Source: Rugamonas violacea
GTDB taxonomy: Bacteria; Pseudomonadota; Gammaproteobacteria; Burkholderiales; Burkholderiaceae_D
Reading direction: 5' to 3'
Assembly (NCBI RefSeq): GCF_016461825.1
Contig: NZ_JAEMNU010000094.1
Coordinates: 21,244-85,243 of the forward strand
Length of the DNA: 64,000 nucleotides
Shown here: in pieces, positions 40,052 through 48,658 of the stretch
How positions within the stretch are numbered: the first letter of the stretch is position 1
Layout of the letters: every line of letters starts with the position of its first letter
The notes under the pieces: generated by a model
What the model saw: only the letters and a program-made list of their open reading frames with translations
What the model was told of the DNA's origin: nothing
Database searches by the model: none
Translations under genes and position numbers: made by a program

Positions 40052-40543
40052 ATGTTTCGCCGCATGCGATTCAACTCCTCCAACATCTCGCTCAAACGGC
40101 GCACCGCCGTCGGCGCCACCGACTTCCTGCGCCGCGACGACAAGATGGCCGCCCTGCTGCCGGCCATCGAGCGCATGGCCGCCCTGCAGAAGGACTGCGC
40201 CACCGCCCTGCCCTCGATGTTCAAGTATTGCGAGATCCTGCAGTTCGAGGACAACCAGCTGGTGCTGTCGACGCCCAACGCGGCGCTGGCGGCCAAGCTC
40301 AAACAGCAACTGCCCAAGCTGCAGGAGACCCTGGCGCGGCGCGGCTGGCAGGTGCACGGTGTCAAGCTGAAGGTGCAGATGATGAAGGCGGCCGAGGTCA
40401 AGGAGCAGATGCGCGCCCTGTTCCTCAACGAGGCGGCGATCAGCGCCTTCGACTCGCTGAGCGATTCGCTGGAGCAGTCGGCGCAAAACGCCACCCTGAT
40501 CGCCGCGCTGAAGGCGATGGTGGCGCGCCGCCGCAGCGACTAG
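40052..40543 (+). CDS. DUF721 (DciA-like) protein
   Basis: 163-aa protein with the DUF721/DciA domain (ALPSMFKYCEILQFEDNQLVLSTPNAALAAKLKQQLPKLQ, in part), similar to the KH-like module that helps load the replicative helicase in bacteria lacking DnaC. In betaproteobacteria this gene commonly lies between lpxC and secA. Start uncertain: GGAGGGG lies 11 bases before the ATG at 40052; MRFNSSNISLK from the ATG 12 bases further on is an alternative. Function as helicase loader is by family analogy. Confidence 0.78.
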   Translation: MFRRMRFNSSNISLKRRTAVGATDFLRRDDKMAALLPAIERMAALQKDCATALPSMFKYCEILQFEDNQLVLSTPNAALAAKLKQQLPKLQETLARRGWQVHGVKLKVQMMKAAEVKEQMRALFLNEAAISAFDSLSDSLEQSAQNATLIAALKAMVARRRSD

Positions 40544-40589
40544 GCGGCCGGCCGCGCCAACGACAAGGGCGCCCCGTGGGCCAAACGCG

Positions 40590-40673
40590 GTTCAGTCAAG
40601 AAAACCCACAGGCGTGGAGCTGGGGTCGGACCCGCCGGGTCCGACCCCGGTACTGCGCCGTTGGGTGGTTTTT
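40590..40673. repeat. Palindromic GGGGTCGGACCC element, copy B
   Basis: Full-looking copy: AAGAAAACCCACAGGCG, then the 27-bp palindrome core at 40622-40648, then CGCCGTTGGGTGGTTTTT. Outer arms pair and end in a T-run, so it resembles a large bidirectional terminator between the convergent DUF721 and lpxC genes. Nearly identical left half to copy D at 63949-64000. Confidence 0.88.
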
Positions 40674-40708
40674 AGCCGCCGGCGCCAGGCCGCCGCGGGG
40701 TCGCGGTG

Positions 40709-40854
40709 TTAAGGGCACATCGAGTAACTCTGAATTCGTCGCTCCACATCGGCGGACCGCCGCGTAGGCGGGAACCCATGCTGCGCTAGACAAGATGCGA
40801 CGTATAGGTTCCCGCCTGCGCGGGAACGACAGGGGTTTTTAGAGATGCCTTTAA
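40709..40854. repeat. MITE-like element, copy 2 (inverted)
   Basis: Begins TTAAGGGCACATCGAG and ends TTTTTAGAGATGCCTTTAA. The inner part matches the reverse complement of copy 1 over more than 35 consecutive bases (from CATCGGCGGACCGCCGCG onward). The right-hand TTAA contains the lpxC TAA stop codon, just as in copy 1 the terminal TTAA contains the nucleotidase stop. Non-coding. Confidence 0.82.
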
Positions 40855-41786
40855 GTCAGCGCCCACTCGCGCGCCATCTGGCGCAGATACGACGGCGGCG
40901 CCGTCTCGTTGCTGGCGAAGGAGACAATCTCGTAGGCGTCCGGATGCTTCAGCAACTCCAGCAGCAGCTGGTTGTTGAGCGCGTGGCCGGACTTGTGCGC
41001 CTCGTAGCTGGCCAGCAGCGGATGGCCGACCAGGTACAAATCGCCGATGGCGTCGAGGATCTTGTGGCGGACAAACTCGTCCTCGTAGCGCAGGCCGTCC
41101 GAGTTGAGGATGCGGTACTCGTCCATGACGATGGCGTTCTCCAGCGAGCCGCCGCGCGCCAGGCCGATGCCGCGCAACATCTCCACGTCCTGCATGAAGC
41201 CGAAGGTGCGCGCCCGCGCCACGTCGTGCACATACGACACGTCGCCGAAGTCGACATGGGCGCGCTGCGTGGTGCCGTCGACGGCCGGATGGTTGAATTC
41301 GATGAAAAAATCCAATTTAAAACCGTTGTACGGCGTCAGGCGCGCCCATTTTTCCTTGTCGCCCTGGCCTTCGCGGATTTCCACCGGCTTGAGCACGCGG
41401 ATGAACTTCTTCGCCACCGGCTGCTCGAACACGCCGGCCTGTTGCAAAAGATACACGAACGACGAGGCCGAGCCGTCCATGATGGGGATCTCCTCGGCGC
41501 TGACGTCGATGTACAGGTTGTCGATGCCCAGGCCGGCGCAGGCCGACATCAGGTGTTCGACGGTGGAGACGCGGGCGCCGTCCTTGACCAGCACCGAGGC
41601 CATGCGGGTGTCGCCGACCGCCGCCGCGCTGGCCGGAAAGTCGACGATCGGGTCCAGGTCGACGCGGCGGAAGACGATGCCGGTGTCCGGCGCGGCCGGC
41701 CGCAAGGTCAGCTCGACCTTGCGGCCGGAGTGCAGTCCCACGCCGACGGTGCGGACCAATTCTTTGACGGTGCGTTGTTTTAACAT
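40851..41786 (-). CDS. lpxC: UDP-3-O-acyl-N-acetylglucosamine deacetylase
   Basis: Committed step of lipid A synthesis, zinc-dependent deacetylase, 311 aa. Zn ligands H78 (STVEHLMSA), H241 and D245 (HKILDAIGD) and catalytic H268 (SGHALNN) are all present; MDGSASSF forms the hydrophobic-passage loop. Normally just after ftsZ; here about 4.3 kb of accessory DNA lies between ftsZ and lpxC. Its stop codon lies in the terminal TTAA of a MITE-like element. Confidence 0.97.
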   Translation of the reverse strand: MLKQRTVKELVRTVGVGLHSGRKVELTLRPAAPDTGIVFRRVDLDPIVDFPASAAAVGDTRMASVLVKDGARVSTVEHLMSACAGLGIDNLYIDVSAEEIPIMDGSASSFVYLLQQAGVFEQPVAKKFIRVLKPVEIREGQGDKEKWARLTPYNGFKLDFFIEFNHPAVDGTTQRAHVDFGDVSYVHDVARARTFGFMQDVEMLRGIGLARGGSLENAIVMDEYRILNSDGLRYEDEFVRHKILDAIGDLYLVGHPLLASYEAHKSGHALNNQLLLELLKHPDAYEIVSFASNETAPPSYLRQMAREWALT

Positions 41787-41840
41787 GCCAAGATTATAGC
41801 GAAGTTGTCGAGCCCGCGTCGCCCGGCCGTTTCCGCCCGG

Positions 41841-42728
41841 TCAAGGATGTTCCGACTCGGCATGCACCGTCTCGCGCCGCACCAGATAGACGCCGCTGGC
41901 GATGATGATCGCCGCGCCGAGCAACGTGTAGCCGTCCGGCAGCACCTGCCACAACAACCAGTCGATCGCCACGCCCCAGGCCAGCGCCGAGTATTCGAAC
42001 GGCGCCACGGTCGAGGCCTTGCCCTTGCTGAAGGCCTCGGTCATGGCCAGCTGGCCGAGGAAGCCGCTGACGGCCAGCGCCAGCAGCACCAGCATGTCCT
42101 CCTGGCGCACCGCCACCCAGCCCTGCCAGGACAGGGACAGGCCGCCACCGGCCATCAACACCAGCAGCGAAAACATGATGGACTCGTTGGCGTCGGTGCG
42201 GCTCAGCACGCGGCTGGCGATGGCCGAGACGGCGTAGCAGGCCGCCGCCGCCAGGATGGCCAGGCCGCCCATGGTGAGGAAGCCGCTGCCGTCGGGCCGC
42301 AGCACCACCAGCACGCCGACCAGGCCGACGCCGATGGCGCACCACTGCGCGGCGTCGACCCGTTCCTTGAGGATGAACACCGACAGCGCCGTGATCAAGG
42401 TCGGCGCGATGAAAAAGATCGAGTAGGCCTCGGCCATCGACAACGTTTTGAGGCCGTAGGCGAAGGTGGTCAGCATGACGATGCCGACCACGCCGCGCAG
42501 CAGGTGCAGCGGCCAGCGGATCTTCAGCACGCGGCGGAAGGCGCCGCGATAGGCCAGATAGCCGCACAGCAGCGGCAACGAGCTGAGCGCGCGCATGGCC
42601 GTCACCTGCATGGCCGGATAATGGGACGACAGCACCTTCATCGAGGTGTCCATGATGGAGAACATGGCGACGGCGATCAGCATCGCGTAGATGCTGCGCA
42701 GGTTTTCTTGGCGGGTCGGGGAAGACAG
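41841..42728 (-). CDS. EamA/DMT-family transporter (apparent CTG start)
   Basis: Ten-helix inner-membrane permease with two EamA domains (about 15-145 and 160-285), typical metabolite exporter; substrate unknown. The first ATG in frame (42683) lies inside the first helix. Extending upstream adds SSPTRQENLRSIYA, giving a complete TM1 with a positive N-terminus, and the best start is CTG at 42728, six bases after AGGAG. No ATG, GTG or TTG fits. With that start the protein is 295 aa. Transcribed toward lpxC with a 54-bp gap. Confidence 0.85.
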   Translation of the reverse strand: MSSPTRQENLRSIYAMLIAVAMFSIMDTSMKVLSSHYPAMQVTAMRALSSLPLLCGYLAYRGAFRRVLKIRWPLHLLRGVVGIVMLTTFAYGLKTLSMAEAYSIFFIAPTLITALSVFILKERVDAAQWCAIGVGLVGVLVVLRPDGSGFLTMGGLAILAAAACYAVSAIASRVLSRTDANESIMFSLLVLMAGGGLSLSWQGWVAVRQEDMLVLLALAVSGFLGQLAMTEAFSKGKASTVAPFEYSALAWGVAIDWLLWQVLPDGYTLLGAAIIIASGVYLVRRETVHAESEHP

Positions 42729-43015
42729 AGGAAGCTCCTGTTGCGCGGCAGCGGGGCCGCATGGAACGTCATCATGGCGACGTCCAGAGCCAGGACCGGA
42801 CGCCGGGCGGCGTTGCGATCGGAATAATTATAGCAAGGTAATAATTCCCGCGTGGCGGGAGAGCCGGCGGTGAGGGCCGCCGACGGCATCACCGGCTTCA
42901 GGTCGTGCCACTTTGGGCAGTCAAGACCATGCCGGCACCGGCACCGTCACCAACATCAATCCAAATCCGCCAGACAGGCGTACGATGGCCAACATCCACC
43001 TTGCAGGAGCCAACC

Positions 43016-43264
43016 ATGAACAAAACGGTAACCCTGACAGTGCAGAAATTGGGCGACGATCTGGTATTGCGTATTCCCGCCAAGCTCGCCAAGGAGCAAA
43101 GACTGACGGCCGGACAACAGCTTGAGATTCAACTAGACTCGTCAGCGCCTCCTGAACCGAGCGCGCTTGCCCCGCCACTGGCACAACTACTCGCTCAGTT
43201 CGATCCCGCCAAAGATGGCGGCGAAGCCATGGCGACGACGCCCACCGGCGTCGAGGCCATGTAA
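43016..43264 (+). CDS. Orphan MazE/AbrB-like antitoxin
   Basis: 82-aa protein with an N-terminal swapped-hairpin AbrB-type domain (VTLTVQKLGDDLVLRIPAKLAKEQRLTAGQQLEIQL, about 4-40, in part) and an acidic/proline-rich tail ending GVEAM, like MazE antitoxins. Good ribosome site (CAGGAGCCAACC). A toxin gene normally starts at or just before the stop; the following 90 bases contain no MazF/PemK-like frame. So it seems an orphan or remnant antitoxin. Confidence 0.7.
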   Translation: MNKTVTLTVQKLGDDLVLRIPAKLAKEQRLTAGQQLEIQLDSSAPPEPSALAPPLAQLLAQFDPAKDGGEAMATTPTGVEAM

Positions 43265-43351
43265 TGACGGCGCCAGCGCTGTGGTCACCGCCAGCTACAA
43301 TGAAAGCAATCCTTTTGCCGTCAAACTCGTCGGCAAACAAGGCGTCATCAG

Positions 43352-43878
43352 CTACATCCAGTCCCACCAACCAAAGTCATTCGATTGGAAAAAGCGCGGC
43401 GCCAGTCCGCATCCGATGAAGAAGGTGCGACCATCCTCCGTCTGCGCCAGCAACTCTCGTGGATAGAACACCTGCATGTCGACGCGCCCGGCAAACCCGC
43501 CCAGCACGGCATAGCTATGCGCCGCCTTCCTCAACACAAATGGCCGGCCTGCCCGCTGCCCGGATGCTGCGCGCCGCGCTCACTTCGCGCCACAGCGCGG
43601 ATGGCACCGAGCTCATCGCCGGCAAAGGAACGGTAGGCGGCCAGGTTCTCCTGATCCATGATCTGGCCCAGGCGGACAGTATCGTCCTTGTCGACCGGAC
43701 CAGACAAGGTTCGCCACAAATCCGGATCGGCGGCTTTGCCGACCCTCGCCTCCAGGGATTTTCAAACCGGCACCCAGCGCCTCTTCAACGGATCAACCTC
43801 CTCCGCGTCCGCCCGCGCATGCAAGGCAAACACCATCGCGCACATGGCGACACGCTTCCAGCCGACTTCAAGTTGCAT
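43352..43878 (-). pseudogene. Broken gene for a small exported protein
   Basis: Read from ATG at 43878 (ribosome site AAAGGA) the frame gives MQLEVGWKRVAMCAMVFALHA, a signal-peptide-like start, then an in-frame TGA at 43762-43764. It continues as SLEARVGKAADPDLWRTL and DENLAAYRS-type sequence, and finally needs a frameshift near 43535 to reach KAAHSYAVLGGFAGRVDMQ, YPRELLAQTEDGRTFFIGCG and WWDWM, which are strongly gene-like. An intact product would be about 175 aa, exported. I do not recognise the family. The lesions could also be sequencing errors, but two independent ones favour decay. Confidence 0.6.
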
Positions 43879-43921
43879 CTCGAAATTCCTTTCATCGCTC
43901 AGTTATTAATACGATAGGAAT

Positions 43922-44040
43922 GACGTCATTCCCGCGAAGGCGGGAATCCATGCCGCGCCAAAAAGGATGCGGCATATGGGAAAACGCATGCGGGGCATGG
44001 GTTCCCGCATGCGCGGGAACGACGGTTTTTTAGCAGTGCC
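43922..44040. repeat. MITE-like element, copy 3 (degenerate)
   Basis: Core motifs shared with copies 1 and 2: GTCATTCCCGCGAAGGCGGG, GGGTTCCCGCATGCGCGGG, then GGTTTTTTAGCAGTGCC. Same orientation as copy 1. The outer TTAAGGGCAC end is missing on the left, so it is truncated. It separates the broken gene from the FMN reductase gene. Confidence 0.7.
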
Positions 44041-44077
44041 TGCACTTCCGAGAACTCATTCAACGGGCAGGCGCAGC

Positions 44078-44602
44078 TCATGCGCCGCCCGCCACGTGCC
44101 GGCGCAAGACGTCCAGCGCCGCCTTGAGCGCGGCCACCATGGCCGGATCGGCGGCGATCTGCTCTTCGCTCAGTCTGGCGCCGACCAGCGGCAAGGTGAT
44201 GCAGGCGTCGCCGACCACGCTGGCCGACATCACCGTGACCGTCTCCAGCAGCGCGGCGTGGGCGTGCACGGCGCGCGGCGCGGCGTTGAACAGCGCCACC
44301 GGCTTGCCGATGAAAGACTCGTTGCCAACCATCCAATCCAGGCCGTTCTTGATCGCGCCGCTCACGCCGTGCGCGTATTCCGGGCTGGCGATGACGACAG
44401 CGTCGGCCGCCATCAAGGCGTCCTTCAATCTGGCGACGACGGCCGGCGCGTCGACGATGTCTGGATTGAACAGCGGCAGTTCGCCCAGCTCCCGATAGAT
44501 CCGCACCTCGATATCGGCCGGCGCCACGGCGGCCAGCACGCGCAGCAGCATCGAGTTGATCGAGGCGGCCCGCAGGCTGCCCGAGATGGCGAGTATTTTC
44601 AT
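44078..44602 (-). CDS. NAD(P)H-dependent FMN reductase family protein
   Basis: Flavodoxin-fold reductase (174 aa). FMN phosphate loop GSLRAASINSMLLR (8-21), then SPEYAHGVSGAIKNGLDW (about 73-90), the signature of the SsuE/ChrR/azoreductase-like NADPH_dep_FMN_red family. Its start overlaps the stop of the upstream unknown gene by 4 bp (ATGA), so the two are coupled. Substrate (quinone, chromate, azo compound) not determined. Confidence 0.9.
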   Translation of the reverse strand: MKILAISGSLRAASINSMLLRVLAAVAPADIEVRIYRELGELPLFNPDIVDAPAVVARLKDALMAADAVVIASPEYAHGVSGAIKNGLDWMVGNESFIGKPVALFNAAPRAVHAHAALLETVTVMSASVVGDACITLPLVGARLSEEQIAADPAMVAALKAALDVLRRHVAGGA

Positions 44603-45114
44603 ACGGCGGATTGGATGTCGTGTAAGTCGCGGAAATGCTGGCGCAGCAGTTCGATCGTATCGAAGGCGCGGCCAAGCGTGCCATCGTCGCACTGCGTTTG
44701 TTCGGGATGCTCGGCCAGGAACAGCAGCCAATTCGCCAGCGCGGCGAATTCCGCCTCGCGCAGGTCGTTGAAACAGCCCAGCAGATGGTCGTCCCAGTAC
44801 GCCGGCGTCGGACTGCGATCGAGCATGCCCAGGATGGAGTCGGTCGGCGCCAGCCATTGCGCCGGATCGGCGGCGACCAAGGTCAGCACGCTCGGCAGAT
44901 AGTAGGCGAAGGCGGCCGGCACAAAATGGTGGATGGCGTCGGACTTGGCATTCCACTCGGCGCAGCTCAAGCCGCGCCAGTCGCGGCCAAGCAAGGACAG
45001 CGCATCCAGCTGGTCGTCATCGTCGGCCCAACGGCTCACCGCGACGACCTGCTCGGGCAGCGCGCGCCAGCCGAAGGCCTCTTCGATTTCTTTGTTTATG
45101 GGCAATTTTTCCAT
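44599..45114 (-). CDS. Unknown protein, possibly DUF6714 family
   Basis: 171-aa cytosolic protein. Features: acidic/aromatic composition, EIEEAFGWRALPEQVV near the start, DWRGLSCAEWN, and AFAYYLPSVLTL, which recalls the DUF6714 family; assignment is tentative. Start at 45114 (MEKLPINKE) preferred; an upstream ATG would add 25 residues running into the terminator-like region of the peroxiredoxin gene. Overlaps the FMN reductase gene by 4 bp. Confidence 0.75.
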   Translation of the reverse strand: MEKLPINKEIEEAFGWRALPEQVVAVSRWADDDDQLDALSLLGRDWRGLSCAEWNAKSDAIHHFVPAAFAYYLPSVLTLVAADPAQWLAPTDSILGMLDRSPTPAYWDDHLLGCFNDLREAEFAALANWLLFLAEHPEQTQCDDGTLGRAFDTIELLRQHFRDLHDIQSAV

Positions 45115-45152
45115 AAACGCAATATAACGTATCGCCGACGCGGCGCACAGCA

Positions 45153-45180
45153 CAAAAGCAAAACGGCGCCGCAGCGCCGT
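45153..45180 (-). terminator. Rho-independent terminator of the peroxiredoxin gene
   Basis: On the minus strand: ACGGCGC-TGCG-GCGCCGT followed by TTTGCTTTTG, about 30 bases after the peroxiredoxin stop. Confidence 0.88.
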
Positions 45181-45208
45181 CTTGTTCACATCGAAAATGC
45201 TTGGACGA

Positions 45209-45712
45209 TTACAGCTGGCCCAGCAGCGTTTCCGCGTTCGACACTTCGAACTTGCCGCCCTGCTCGATGTTGAGCTGGCTGACCACGCCGTTGTCGACCA
45301 GCAGCGAGTAACGCTGCGAGCGGGTGCCCATGCCGAACTTGCTGAAGTCGGCGTCCAGGCCCAGGGCCTTGGAGTAGGCGGCGTTGCCGTCGGCCATCAT
45401 GCGGACGGTGCCGGTGGCTTTCTGGTCGCGGCCCCAGGCGCCCATGACGAAGGCGTCGTTGACCGAGATGCACCAGATTTCGTCGACGCCCTTGGCTTTC
45501 AGGTCGGCGGCGTGCTGCACGTAACCCGGCACGTGTTGTGCGGAGCAGGTCGGGGTGTAGGCGCCCGGCAGGCCGAAGATGGCGATCTTCTTGCCCTTGA
45601 CCAGGTCTTGCACGTTGAAGGTGTTCGGGCCCAGAGCGCAGCCTTCGGTTTCGGTTTCTACGAATTCGGACAGGGTGCCTTCCGGCAGGGTGTCGCCGAT
45701 TTTGATGGTCAT
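45209..45712 (-). CDS. Peroxiredoxin (Prx5/AhpE-like, thioredoxin fold)
   Basis: Thiol peroxidase, 167 aa, with peroxidatic Cys56 in PGAYTPTCSAQHVPGY, the Prx5-type active site. Another Cys occurs at 25 and one in IWCIS (about 80), which could be a resolving partner. Start at 45712 supported by AGAGGAGTC. Cytosolic. Lies after ftsZ on the same strand and has its own terminator. Reduces hydrogen peroxide and organic peroxides; some relatives use glutaredoxin. Confidence 0.94.
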   Translation of the reverse strand: MTIKIGDTLPEGTLSEFVETETEGCALGPNTFNVQDLVKGKKIAIFGLPGAYTPTCSAQHVPGYVQHAADLKAKGVDEIWCISVNDAFVMGAWGRDQKATGTVRMMADGNAAYSKALGLDADFSKFGMGTRSQRYSLLVDNGVVSQLNIEQGGKFEVSNAETLLGQL

Positions 45713-45798
45713 GCTTGACTCCTCTTTTATAGTGGTTGACGGATATTCGCCGGGATCGATCAGCCCGCAAGCGGCGAGGCGCCGGCGGCTGGAATACC

Positions 45799-45863
45799 AC
45801 CCAACGGCGGAGAGCCGGGGTCGGACCCGCCGGGTCTGACCCCAGGTTTGCGCCTCTGGGTTT
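45799..45863. repeat. Palindromic GGGGTCGGACCC element, copy C
   Basis: Core at 45817-45843 with one mismatch (second arm has CTGACCCC), flanked by CCCAACGGCG on the left and CGCCTCTGGGTTT on the right, which pair. Lies in the 326-bp gap between ftsZ and the peroxiredoxin gene; otherwise that gap shows no gene. Confidence 0.85.
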
Positions 45864-46000
45864 GCGTAAGCAAATGGCATTCGCGCTGGGCGCGGCTCAT
45901 CCCGGCATAGGCGTGCAGTATGCCTGAAGCTTTCAGATCCTGCAGAAAACCGCCCGGAAACGCGCCGCAGCGGACCGCAACGGCCCGCGAACGGAGCGCG

Positions 46001-46030
46001 CGCCGCGCCCCGGGTGGGCACGGCGCGGCG
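46001..46030 (-). terminator. Hairpin just after ftsZ
   Basis: Perfect 9-bp stem CGCCGCGCC / GGCGCGGCG with a 12-base loop, starting 8 bases after the ftsZ stop. No T-run follows on the minus strand, so it may stabilise the transcript end or need Rho. Confidence 0.45.
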
Positions 46031-46038
46031 ACCAGTTC

Positions 46039-47262
46039 CTAGTCCGCCTGCTTGCGCAGGAAGGCCGGGATGTCGTAGGTTTCCATGCCGTTCTTCTCCA
46101 TCGCGCGCACCTGCTCGGAAGCCGATTCGCGACGCCATACCGCCGGCGCCTTCATGCCGTCGAAGGCCGGCGCACCGCCGCCGCCCATGCCGCTGGTGGC
46201 GCCCATCGACACCGAAGCGGCCGCGCCGCCGCCCATCGATGCGGAAGGCATCATCGGGCTGTTGTGGGTGCCGGTGCGCAGCATCTGCTGCGGCACCAGT
46301 TGCACGTGCTTCTTGGTCTTGCCCAGGCCGGTGGCGACCACGGTGACGCGGATCGCGTCACCCATCTCGTCGTCGTAGGCGATACCCTGGGCGATCGACG
46401 CGTCCGGCGCGGCGAAGGCGCGCACGGCGGCCATGACTTCCTTGATTTCCTTACCCTTCAGGCCACGGCTGGCGGTGACGTTGACCAGCACGCCGCGCGC
46501 GCCGGACAGGTCGACGCCGTCCAGCAGCGGCGAGGCCACCGCTTGTTCGGCGGCGATGCGGGCGCGGTCCACGCCGGAGGCGGTCGCCGTGCCCATCATG
46601 GCCTTGCCCTGCTCGCCCATGATGGTCTTGACGTCGTTGAAGTCGACGTTGATGTGGCCCGGCACGTTGATGATCTCGGCGATACCGGCCACCGCGTTGT
46701 TGAGCACATCGTCGGCGTGTTGCAGCCACTCGATCAGCGACTCGTCCTCGTAGATCTCTTCGAGTTTCTCGTTCAGGATGACGATCAGCGAATCGACGTT
46801 GGCCGACAGCTGCTCCAGGCCCTCGTCGGCGATGTCCATGCACTTCTGGCCTTCGTGCGAGAACGGCTTGGAGACCACCGCGACGGTCAGCGCGCCGAGC
46901 GACTTGGCGATCTCCGCGACGATCGGCGCGGCGCCGGTGCCGGTGCCGCCGCCCATGCCGGCGGCGATGAAGACCATGTGCGCGCCGCGCAGCGAGTCCT
47001 CGATGCGCTGGCGCGATTCCTCGGCCAGCTTGCGGCCGACCTCGGGCTTCATGCCGGCGCCCAGGCCGGTCTCGCCGATCTGGATGATGTTGTGCGCCTT
47101 GGAGGTCGACAAGGCCTGCGCGTCGGTGTTGGCGGCGATGAACTCGACGCCCGACATGCCCTTGTTGATCATGTGTTGAACTGCGTTGCCACCTGCTCCG
47201 CCGACTCCGACGACCTTGATGACGGTACCCAAAGATGCGTTATCGACCATATCAAACTCCAT
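46039..47262 (-). CDS. ftsZ: Cell division protein FtsZ
   Basis: Tubulin-like GTPase that forms the Z ring, 407 aa. GTP-binding signature GGGTGTG (104-110), T7 synergy loop NVDFNDVKTIM, a glycine/serine/methionine-rich linker (about 320-380) and the conserved C-terminal peptide with DIPAFLRKQ that binds FtsA and ZipA. AGGAG lies six bases before the ATG. Last gene of the dcw cluster, preceded by a 154-bp gap holding its own promoter. Confidence 0.98.
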   Translation of the reverse strand: MEFDMVDNASLGTVIKVVGVGGAGGNAVQHMINKGMSGVEFIAANTDAQALSTSKAHNIIQIGETGLGAGMKPEVGRKLAEESRQRIEDSLRGAHMVFIAAGMGGGTGTGAAPIVAEIAKSLGALTVAVVSKPFSHEGQKCMDIADEGLEQLSANVDSLIVILNEKLEEIYEDESLIEWLQHADDVLNNAVAGIAEIINVPGHINVDFNDVKTIMGEQGKAMMGTATASGVDRARIAAEQAVASPLLDGVDLSGARGVLVNVTASRGLKGKEIKEVMAAVRAFAAPDASIAQGIAYDDEMGDAIRVTVVATGLGKTKKHVQLVPQQMLRTGTHNSPMMPSASMGGGAAASVSMGATSGMGGGGAPAFDGMKAPAVWRRESASEQVRAMEKNGMETYDIPAFLRKQAD

Positions 47263-47349
47263 GATGTACTCCTATCAGAATGCGGTTTTCAAGCGCCAGT
47301 CCTCATATTGGTAGAAGAACTGGGGATTGAAAACTGCAGTTTAAGTTAA

Positions 47350-47355
47350 ATTATA
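47350..47355 (-). promoter_or_regulatory. ftsZ: Candidate -10 box of an ftsZ-specific promoter
   Basis: TATAAT on the minus strand inside an AT-rich pocket of the otherwise tightly packed dcw cluster; a weak TTCGAT could be the -35 at 17 bp. About 90 bases upstream of the ftsZ start. Confidence 0.45.
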
Positions 47356-47416
47356 TAAACCGTTGTTTTCGAATCGAATTGCCTACGCTGCTAAAAGAGC
47401 CAGTACCGCACCAACC

Positions 47417-48649
47417 TTAAAAATTACCTAAAAACCATTCCTTCATGCGCTGCCAGACCGCCTTCACCGAACCATCCTGACGCGTCACGATGTGACCGCG
47501 CAGGTATTGTTTTTTCGCTTCCAACAGCAGGCCGAGCACCGTCGCGTAGCGCGGGCTGCGCACCACGTCGGCCAGTTGGCCGCGATAGTCCGGCGTGCCC
47601 AGGCGCGCCGGCTTGAGGAAGATGTCCTCGGCCATTTCGACCATGCCCGGCATGATCGCCGTGCCGCCGGTCAGCACGATGCCCGACGACAGCACGCCCT
47701 CGTAACCGGATTCGCGCACCACCTGGTGCACCATGGCGAACAACTCCTCGACGCGCGGCTCGATCACCGCCGCCAGCGCCTGGCGCGACAGGTTGCGCGG
47801 ACCACGGTCGCCCAGACCCGGCACTTCGAGCGACTCGCCCGGATCGGCCAGCACCTGTTTGGCGACGCCGTAGCGGATCTTGATCTCCTCCGCCTCCGAG
47901 GTCGGCGTGCGCAACGCCATCGCGATGTCGTTGGTGATCTGGTCGCCGGCGATGGGGATCACCGCCGTGTGGCGGATCGCGCCGTCGGAGAACACCGCCA
48001 CGTCGGTGGTGCCGCCGCCGATGTCGATCAACACCACGCCCAGTTCCTTCTCGTCCGGCGTCAGCACCGCGTCGGCCGAAGCCATCGGCTGCAAGATCAG
48101 GTCGGACACTTCCAGGCCGCAACGGCGCACGCACTTGACGATGTTCTGCACCGCCGAGACGGCGCCGGTGACGATGTGCACCTTGACTTCGAGGCGGATG
48201 CCGCTCATGCCGATCGGCTCGCGCACGTCCTCCTGGCTGTCGACGATGAACTCCTGCGGCACCGTGTGCAGCAGCTGCTGGTCGGTCGGGATGTTGACCG
48301 CCTTCGCCGTTTCGATCACCCGCGCCACGTCGGTGGCGGTGACTTCCTTGTCCTTGATGGCCACCATGCCGCTCGAATTGAAGCTGCGGATATGGCTGCC
48401 GGCGATGCCGGCGTAGACGTTGCGGATTTTGCAGTCGGCCATCAGCTCCGCCTCCTCCAGCGCGCGCTGGATGGACTCGACGGTCGCTTCGATGTTGACC
48501 ACCACGCCCTTCTTCAAGCCCTTCGATTCGTGCTGACCCAGCCCGATCACCTCGTGGCGCCCGTCGGACATCACTTCGGCCACCACGGCCACCACTTTCG
48601 AGGTGCCGATGTCGAGGCCGACGATCAGGTTTTTCGCGTCTTTTGTCAT
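47417..48649 (-). CDS. ftsA: Cell division protein FtsA
   Basis: Actin-like membrane tether of FtsZ, 410 aa. Phosphate-binding GLDIGTSKVVAVVAE (11-25), the SHS2/1C domain, DIGGGTTDVAVF, GIVLTGGTAIMPGM, and a C-terminal amphipathic helix (WQRMKEWFLGNF) for membrane binding. Starts 9 bases after ftsQ. The gap to ftsZ is the largest inside the cluster. Confidence 0.98.
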   Translation of the reverse strand: MTKDAKNLIVGLDIGTSKVVAVVAEVMSDGRHEVIGLGQHESKGLKKGVVVNIEATVESIQRALEEAELMADCKIRNVYAGIAGSHIRSFNSSGMVAIKDKEVTATDVARVIETAKAVNIPTDQQLLHTVPQEFIVDSQEDVREPIGMSGIRLEVKVHIVTGAVSAVQNIVKCVRRCGLEVSDLILQPMASADAVLTPDEKELGVVLIDIGGGTTDVAVFSDGAIRHTAVIPIAGDQITNDIAMALRTPTSEAEEIKIRYGVAKQVLADPGESLEVPGLGDRGPRNLSRQALAAVIEPRVEELFAMVHQVVRESGYEGVLSSGIVLTGGTAIMPGMVEMAEDIFLKPARLGTPDYRGQLADVVRSPRYATVLGLLLEAKKQYLRGHIVTRQDGSVKAVWQRMKEWFLGNF

Positions 48650-48658
48650 TTCTCTCGC

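Noticed and set aside
43265..43420. MazF/PemK toxin directly after the MazE-like gene
   Set aside because: The frame starting at the overlapping ATG gives Ser/Ala/Pro-rich sequence without any toxin motif.
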